This document shows, piece after piece, positions 57,230 through 64,000 of a stretch of DNA of 64,000 bases. Location of the stretch: the NCBI GenBank assembly GCA_004794655.1, contig SMMW01000503.1, positions 510,001 through 574,000 on the forward strand, given 5' to 3'. The position numbers were made by a program, and so were the translations under genes. Origin of the DNA: Marisa cornuarietis. Lineage: Eukaryota; Mollusca; Gastropoda; Architaenioglossa; Ampullariidae. How positions within the stretch are numbered: position 1 is the stretch's first letter; every line of letters begins with the position of its first letter. The notes below the pieces were generated by a model, which did no database searches, had not been told where the DNA came from, and saw only the letters and a program-made list of their open reading frames with translations.

Positions 57230-60200
57230 GACACAGGAAGACAGATACAAAGGAATCATTTTATATTTAGCTGGTTTTGTAGGCGGGTTCTTCGATCTGA
57301 CAAGCTGCGCGCACAGTCTGGGGGAAAAACATCTCTGGTGAGAGTGAGTTCCTTATTGTCTCCCTTGCACTGGCAGTCTGGTCTCCTAGTGCTGGCACAT
57401 CAGTCTGTGTGGCTGGGAGCTTCCCAAAGGGCCATGTTATTTCGATTTTTTTTGGAAAAAAAAAACAAGAACACTTAGGTGGAGTACAGCCAGAATAGTT
57501 GTGCTTGCTTCTTTGAATCAGCGCCGTCGTCTTCGGGTTTTTTTTTTCTAAATTGCAAGTGACATAGAGGCTCGGGTCATCCCCATCACCCCCCTATCGC
57601 CATGGTTACAAGATGTCGAATCTTGCCTTAGACATGATGGTTCGATGGTTGTGCTCCTTTTCCTGAATGCTGGTTCGACCCCGTTTACAAGTGGCTAAGT
57701 GGGTACCAACCACATGCAACCACCACTAACCACTACCAAAGTTAGTAACCAGCACCAACCACCTAGTACCTACCTTAAACATTTTCATGGCTTATTTGCA
57801 TTTTTTTTCATGTGTCTCATTCATGGTATCCGTGCAAGCAATGACTACTAGAATGGTAGACAGGCTAAAAGGCAAAATGGCAGGCAGGTTAAGGTCAACT
57901 GTCAGTGAAGGGAACGGTAATATGAAAGACAGGTAAATATAAAATGAGAGGTAACATTTAAATGAGACAAGTAACATAGATTTCGAGGTAGATAAGGCTA
58001 CTAAATAAGGTGGTAGACTTCACACACAATTTTTTAGGTCTTGTGAGATACAGAACTCGTTCTGAATAACTCATTCGACCAAAGCTAGTATAATCTGACT
58101 CGTTTAATTGATTAATTAGCGACAATAATAGAAAATATTTACAAAATCTCTCCCCTTTCCCGCATTTTTTCACTCATGTGTATGAGATTAGAAAAGCCCT
58201 CTGTAGCTAGCAATAGGGCACAAGGATGAGTAAACACCCAAACACTGTTTTTTCTGTCTTTTTGTCAATGTTTTTTTTTTTTGTTTTTAAAAAAAAATCA
58301 GTGTCGATGATTTTGCCCCTTTTATAAATAAATTTGCCTGCGTTGCAAGCTTTCAGAGGTTGTCTAAAGTGATTGTGAAGCAAAGAGAATACATTTGCTT
58401 GTTTTATCGATGTGGTGTGTGTTCATTCAACAAGCCACTAGAATATCAAAAAACTTTCTTTAGCAATGAAGCACGGTTGTTAAAAAACATCCGGTTGATA
58501 TAGGTTGACATCGATCTAGTTTGAAAATAAAATTAGTAATAAATAAATAATGCAGCAAAAAGTAAATGTTGGATATTTTTAAATCTTAAAATCAGTGATT
58601 AATGACTTTTAAATTTGATGGTTTTTTTTAATTAGTAAGGAAACATTAACTTACCAGATTTCAACGAGTTACCAGTCCCTTGAATGGCAGCCTACGATTT
58701 AGCGGGGAAAAAAAATAACCCCAGCAAAGTTTGTCTGAATGAGCTTATTGCCTCAACATCCTATTAACGATGACATCATCTCGGTATACTGAGAAACGAA
58801 GAAACGGAAGTTGATAGCATGGACTCCATCGGTCACATATGGTGGGGCACACAGGGAACTATGATCGCACTGAACAATCATTAATCAGCGGAACTGTAGA
58901 ACAAAAAATTACTACAGAGATAGAAAATGTTCACGGAAATCCCCCAAAAACTTGCCAAACAGGATGTTCTGTGATTTTCTCCCACATCTCTATAATTATC
59001 ATAGTGACTCCGACATGTTTCCAGAAAACTGAGTGTAGTCTCGATTTTCTCTCTCCGGTCTGATTGCCGAGAAAAATTAAAGTGGTATCTCTTCCTCATC
59101 TATTTATATTTATATATCCCTGTATTTTTCTCTTCTCTTCCCTAACTTTCATCGACTCTTGAAAAAGTTGTTTTTTGTTGTAGCATCCGTTACTTACATA
59201 TCGTACAGAGCAATAACACTTTATTACGACCTTCTATGTATTCCTCTCCTGTCTTATTGTCTTATTGTCTGCCCTGTTTTTCAAGAGACTGACAAATTTA
59301 GTGTCAGCCTATTGCTTATATTTTCCTAGGACAAATCTTTGTATCGGCCTTCAAGCTATTTATGAGGATATTATTTCAACCTTTGCTAGGCTTCTGTCTG
59401 TAAGTTTTCCGTCATTTCCACGACTTCACAGAGAGAAAACACACACACACAGACAGACACACAGACAAATAAACAACAGTTCGCTGAAAAGTCTGGCGGA
59501 AATGTCTAAATTTTCTCGTTATCCGATTTATAACCAAGAAAACTCTGTTGTTATATAAGAAACCCGATGCTGATCTATAATGTCCGGCTGGCAACAGAAG
59601 CAGACTTCCTCACCTTCATCATCGTGTATCTGCATTCTCATCATCTTTGTTGCCTTCGCCTTTTACTTGTGGATATTTTTTATATACTCTTATAGTATAT
59701 GTTAACAATACACTTTAATTGTTACTGTTCTTATTTTATCTTACTTACTATTCATCGGTCTGTTTATATTCTAGCTTTAATGTCTTTTCGTAACTTAAAT
59801 ATTAGAAACGATCCAACCTTATTTCTTTCTGAAAGTTGAAATATACTTTCTTACTCAACCATACATTACTCGTACTCCCGTTAAAAAACTTTTTTCTCAC
59901 TCAAAGCCCTTACTAATATCTCCCCAAAATAAAAAAAAGAAAACAAGCGAGAAAAACTTCAAGAAAAATTTGTTAATGTCTCTAGTTTCCTAAGCCACTA
60001 CCTCTCCCTTCTCCTCATTCATAGCTACAAAAAGTTTATTCACTTGAATTTCTGCTTTCCCTTATGTACAACTCGTCAAACATGGATTTTTCATTTTTCT
60101 AGCATAATTGTTCATAGTCATCAGACTCCTGTCATTATGTTGAGCTCCCACATCGTTGGCTACTCCTCTTTCTTTCGAGGAGATCTTTTGTTTATTCCGG

Positions 60201-60300
60201 CGATGTGTGAGCCTTCCTAAGAAAACCTGTAGCGCGATATTTTAATTGAAGTATATGATCTCATTATCTGTTCTATTGAGTAAATGAATCTTTAAATGAA
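57230..60300. other. AT-rich, no recognised gene
   Basis: Both strands were read without finding a motif. A short, weakly tRNA-like stretch near 57640-57690 was considered and not accepted. CCAACCAC-type short repeats lie at 57700-57770. Confidence 0.45.
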
Positions 60301-60307
60301 TGTATCT

Positions 60308-60514
60308 TATATATATATATATATGTATATATGAGTGAGAGAAGAAGAAAAACCCCACGTAGCCGAACTGTTTATTTGAAGGGTCAACGACCATTTCAAA
60401 GTATGGTGAAATACAGTTTCATCATCGGCGATATAAGTCGAAACATAAATATCTATGATACATAAAATAAGATGGGCACATAGACATTCAGTTCATTGCC
60501 ACCACTCAGCTTAT

Positions 60515-60561
<47 letters not shown>

Positions 60562-60616
60562 GGATGATTTGAGTATCAGGTCTAACTCAAGTGTTGAGAG
60601 AGAGAGAGAGAGAAAG
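60308..60616. repeat. (TA)n, (CA)n and (GA)n microsatellites
   Basis: TA at about 60308-60330, CA at 60520-60557 and GA at about 60596-60614. Confidence 0.9.
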
Positions 60617-60860
60617 AGGAAAAGAAAGTTATAATGTGACTGATAAATTGCCAGTTTTTCAGCCTCCAGCCCCAAAGAAGGGCAAAACATTGACAAGTCG
60701 TCTTGTATGTCTGTCAACTCTTCCCGCCAAGTTAATTTTGCTCTCTGTCGCTTCAGGGCATGTGTCCTGAGAGATAACATACATACCTTTTCTTTTTTCA
60801 TTGAACTCACTATGGCAAGTAAGTCGAACCCTTTTCGAACTGATTCCTACTCTCTCTCTC

Positions 60861-60970
60861 ACTCACACAGTTCTCTCTTTCTCTCTCTCCCACACACACA
60901 CAGTTCTCTCTCTCTTCCCCCCCCCCCACCACACACAGTTCTCTCTCTCTCTCAGACACACACACAGAGT
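60861..60970. repeat. Minisatellite made of (CA)n plus CAGTTCTCTCTC
   Basis: A composite unit of a CA tract followed by CAGTTCTCTCTC is repeated about three times, with a poly-C run in one copy. Confidence 0.8.
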
Positions 60971-60974
60971 TGCA

Positions 60975-61630
60975 AACTTTCATTTGACGAAAGTAACTCA
61001 ATTTATCGGACAGTTTACCCTCTCGTTCCCAAGTCTTCAAAGAAGGAGGAGCTAGGTATTGCGTGGATGTATCGGGTGGAGACATGGAGCACATGGGTCA
61101 GTTGCTACCTGGGGTGGCTACATGGTGCTGCTACACATGAGTAGCACTGTAAGTCTATAACCCTACTGGTATCGTTTAAATGGTCTCGGTCTGCCTGCTT
61201 TAAGAGCTACTCACCAAGGTGGTTAACCTGTGTGTGGATGGTGGGGGGGGGGGGGTTGGTCGGCCGGGGTCAGGTAAAGAAAGTTCACTGTTACCTGAAG
61301 AAGGATGGGAGGAGAAGTCTACCTACTTTACAACAATCGACTCATATTTGCTACATTTGACGATCGCGTTGGCTGTTTTTCTGTGATCTTGGCTTGTGAT
61401 TTTCTATCCTAAAATTGCAGACAGTAAGAATTCAGTACCAAATGGCAACATTTTCCTCCAATTCATATCAGTTTTTCGGATACCCACATGTCAGAAAGCT
61501 TATGTCACACACTGATAAAAAAATTTAATCATGTAAACAACTGTACTTTAAGCATTTTCTCATTTGGTACCAGACACCTGCCTACTGAACACTGTTCACT
61601 CTCCTGTCTGCCGCACTCCCCCTCTCCCTC
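60975..61630. other. No recognised gene
   Basis: A poly-G run lies at about 61241-61255. No coding motif is seen. Confidence 0.5.
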
Positions 61631-61635
61631 CCACC

Positions 61636-61727
61636 TGAGGTAATTTCGTGAGGTAAAAATATTACCTCCTAAAGTAGAAACCTTACTTAAAAGGTACAAC
61701 TTTACCTCAGAAGGTAAAAACCTTACC
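61636..61727. repeat. Short dyad repeats of AGGTAA/TTACCT
   Basis: AGGTAA and its complement TTACCT/TTACC occur at least eight times in about 90 bp, both directly and inverted, for example AGGTAAAAATATTACCT at 61653-61669. Confidence 0.6.
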
Positions 61728-61885
61728 ACAATTGATTGAACATATAATTATACCGAAACTTGTACAGATTGTGAATGTATTTCTTTATATCAGGGAGACG
61801 CAGCATGCCCTACAGCTCCTAGACCGGAGCTCCCCATGTCTGAACAAGTAGGACAACCTGTAATTCATGCATTACATTACACAAC

Positions 61886-62100
61886 AAGGTGCTTAAGGTG
61901 GCATGGTTCATAGATTACAACACACACAACATGGTGTTCACAGTGACATGGTTCATCGATTACAACACACACACACACACACACACAACATGGTGTTCAC
62001 AGTGACATGGTTCATAGATTACAACACACAACATGGTGTTCACAGTGACATGGTTCATAGATTACAACACACAACATGGTGTTCACAGTGACATGGTTCA
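61886..62100. repeat. 43-bp minisatellite with an internal growing (CA)n tract
   Basis: Five units resembling ACAACATGGTGTTCACAGTG then ACATGGTTCATAGATTACAA lie head to tail. The CA junction between units is short in most copies but expanded to about 24 bases in one (about 61960-61986). The first unit is diverged. Confidence 0.9.
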
Positions 62101-63480
62101 TGCTTCATATTCTGTGCGACAGAAGGGTCGAGTTCACTAACAGATTCCTTTTCTCTGTAATGGCTCCAGAAAGTTTTGATGGTGAGCTGACAGCAAGCTC
62201 GGTGGTCAGTAAAGACAGGTTTATTGTGGATGACAATGTGCATCTCCATGAAGCTCAGCTTACAATGACCGTTGGCGTGTTGCTGTTACAAGAATTGTGT
62301 GTGGATGGGACGATGCTTCTGTCGGCCAAAGTTAGGCCATTGCACCGAAGTTTGTGAGTTTAGCCTCCCTACAAATGTCATAACCACTTTCTGCCACTTT
62401 TCGAAGCAGAACTTTATTGACTTCTCGAAGATTCCATGCAAAGGCAAAGCTGCAGACTACATGTATGCTGATAGCCTTCACCTTGGTAACATGAGCAACT
62501 ACAATAACAGGCCACGCAATGAACTCTTTGCTCTGAGCTCAGCTTCCATTATTGTTATTATGTCTATGTGTTTTTATATTTTGTAAACCGATTTGAGCCG
62601 AGGTGACAATTCAACATCTCTGATCTCTTCCTGTTTCTCGTTCGTGAATGATTTTATTTAATTTTAATATCTAGCAATGTCTGGTCATCGGACACGCTTT
62701 GAAAGAATATATTGTTCAAAATTGGAATAGTTTTCTTCACATTTTTTGAGATTTCAAAAACCCAGCTGCTTGCTTCCATGGAGTCGTAACAGTTACTCCA
62801 ATCCCTATTTCAGGGCCCGTTGCTTCAGATGAGGTAGACAAGCCCGAGAGACAAAAATCCCCGATCTCTGACAATTCTCGATGGTGTCGACTAGTACTCA
62901 CCAGCAAACATCGTGACAAGCGCTGAACTAGAATCCAATCACATTCTTTGCCAGGAGGATAAGGAGGAAGAGAGGCAATGAGAAGAAGCATTAGGAGGAG
63001 GAGGAATAGGAGAATGAGGGAGCAGTGAGGGTTAGTAAGAGTTTCACATACTTTCATCTCTTCTGTGGTATTTTCCCAAAACACCCACGTTTGATTGTAC
63101 AGTATTCATTAAATAATTTGCATATACTGCTGAAAGTTTCTGAGAGACAGACATCCCCATGGTTATGGCAGACTTATTTCAACCCTGAAGAGAGTTCTTG
63201 ATGGCGATTTCTTAATGTTGCTTCGATGATTTTTTCGTTTGTTTATTTATTTATTCGTTTCAGAGACTATGATCAACCTTTCCTGATTTCCTTTCCTTGT
63301 TTCCTGAGCTCTTAGAAGACTAAATTTTTTTTTTATATCTCAAATCCATTTCTTCTAAAGTCTTTTGTTTTTCTGTTTTGTTTGGTCTGCCTTGCTTCTT
63401 TTCTTTCCTTAAAATACTTTCAGGTTGAATTTCTGATTTAAGTACAAACTTTTAAATCCAGAATATAATTTCTTTTACAT
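62101..63480. other. No confirmed gene
   Basis: Plus-strand frames at 62076-62357 and 62272-62586 overlap and have moderately protein-like composition, but no domain is recognised. A minus-strand frame at 62737-63084 likewise has no motif. The rest is AT-rich. Confidence 0.35.
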
Positions 63481-63488
63481 AAACGTAC

Positions 63489-63625
63489 TTACTTAGTCAT
63501 TTTCTTACCTAAGATGGTACATAAAGCATCCACTAGAGACCTCCATTTTATTCTGTGAGTAGCAAGTTTAGCCATGCTGCTCCAGGACAGTTTTTAGTCC
63601 TTTATTTCTCCCATAAAGTGGCTTA
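63489..63625 (-). mobile_element. LINE (non-LTR retrotransposon) ORF2 C-terminal fossil, copy 2 of family 1
   Basis: On the minus strand the frame reads MGEIKD, stop, KLSWSSMAKLATHRIKWRSL, then VDALCTILGKKMTK and a stop at 63489-63491. The KLSW...KWRSLVDxLCT pattern matches the tail at 2561-2765 and general LINE C-termini ending RWR-LVDALC. The in-frame stop before KLSW shows that it is inactive. Only the extreme 3' coding end is present. Confidence 0.75.
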
Positions 63626-64000
63626 CGGTTACCGAAACAAGTAGAATCAAAGATTAAATTATTGTAAGGTCGTTGGAGAAATTATGGACTGTTTTGCGAG
63701 TTGGTAAACAATGAGTGATCTGTTGCTATTGATGAGTAGCTAATACATCTCTCAGCGAGTTCCTTTTCGGGATGAAGGTGTTTCTTTTTAAGTAGTCAGA
63801 AGCAAGTGATAATTTTGTACTTAATATACTTTTATATTATATATATATTTATATTATAAAAGACTAATTTCTTCTAAATAAAATACAATTCTTAAGTACA
63901 CTGAGGCGCAGTGTCATGTTAAATTTCTGGGTCATAGACAATGGAAGAGCCACAAATAAATGTTACTGTTGTTTTAGAAGATACTAACAACACAATTTAA
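63626..64000. other. AT-rich, no recognised gene
   Basis: Includes a TA-rich tract at about 63830-63850. No motif is seen. Confidence 0.5.

Noticed and set aside
57640..57690. tRNA-like or SINE-like stretch with GGTTCGACCCC
   Set aside because: A B-box-like motif is present but no convincing A box or cloverleaf could be drawn.
60345..60450. Possible 3' end of a Penelope-like element (minus-strand GATGATGAAACTG, GAAATGGTCGTTGA, AATAAACAG)
   Set aside because: The pattern is suggestive of such 3' ends, but no coding remnant or target duplication is present nearby.
62076..62586. Overlapping plus-strand frames resembling protein
   Set aside because: The composition is plausible but no family was recognised and the frames start inside a minisatellite.

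Overview
This is a stretch of animal nuclear DNA, most likely from an invertebrate and probably a gastropod or other mollusc. The reasons are the many long CA/GT, GA, TA and ATC microsatellites, several minisatellites, a tRNA-headed SINE with a mollusc/V-SINE-like central block, short TIR-type elements, and non-LTR retrotransposon fossils of a kind common in mollusc genomes. The species guess is tentative. There are no bacterial-style operons, no CRISPR array and no convincing tRNA or rRNA gene. No complete protein-coding gene can be supported, so the window reads as intergenic or long-intron DNA.

Layout. 1-5 kb: AT-rich DNA with a minus-strand LINE tail (2561-2765) and two GC-rich promoter-like blocks (1990-2290; 4640-4871, ending in a splice-donor consensus). 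5-8 kb: nothing coding; one diverged tandem duplication. 8-14.5 kb: a long CpG-, CT- and CA-rich block with promoter motifs (opposed YY1-type sites at 8286-8312, GTCACGTGAC at 8803, paired CCAAT boxes at 14466-14496). 14.6-21.7 kb: AT-rich, microsatellites and one minisatellite. 21.75-22.2 kb: a complete-looking hAT-type non-autonomous transposon. 24.1-24.5 kb: a perfect-register 36-bp minisatellite. 26.4-28 kb: degenerate repeats. 28.2-29.3 kb: a CpG-rich block. 31.7-39.2 kb is the richest repeat zone: two families of dispersed repeat pairs, a minisatellite, a 1.8-kb decayed transposon-like protein gene on the minus strand (34564-36365), a 267-bp TIR element and a plus-strand LINE tail. 39.6-39.9 kb: a cluster of bZIP motifs and an ETS motif followed by a possible first coding exon. 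41.7 kb: a possible terminal exon or transposase tail encoding a Cys-rich zinc ribbon. 47.5-48.2 kb: a CpG-rich block with a TCTCGCGAGA palindrome and a possible first exon. 48.4-52.5 kb: dense microsatellites, a SINE and a second copy of the TIR element. 53.4-54.0 kb: a 35-bp minisatellite in two sequence domains, 420 bp before a TATA-type core promoter. 55-64 kb: AT-rich, microsatellites, two small minisatellites and a LINE tail of the same family as the one at 2.6 kb.

How it fits together. Most recognisable coding information is dead mobile-element sequence: at least three LINE 3' ends, one unnamed transposon-like protein, one SINE, one hAT derivative, one TIR family in two copies, and possibly a transposase zinc ribbon. 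Real host-gene signal is limited to promoter-like islands and single-exon candidates that need transcript evidence. All homology statements come from recognition of sequence patterns; no search was run.
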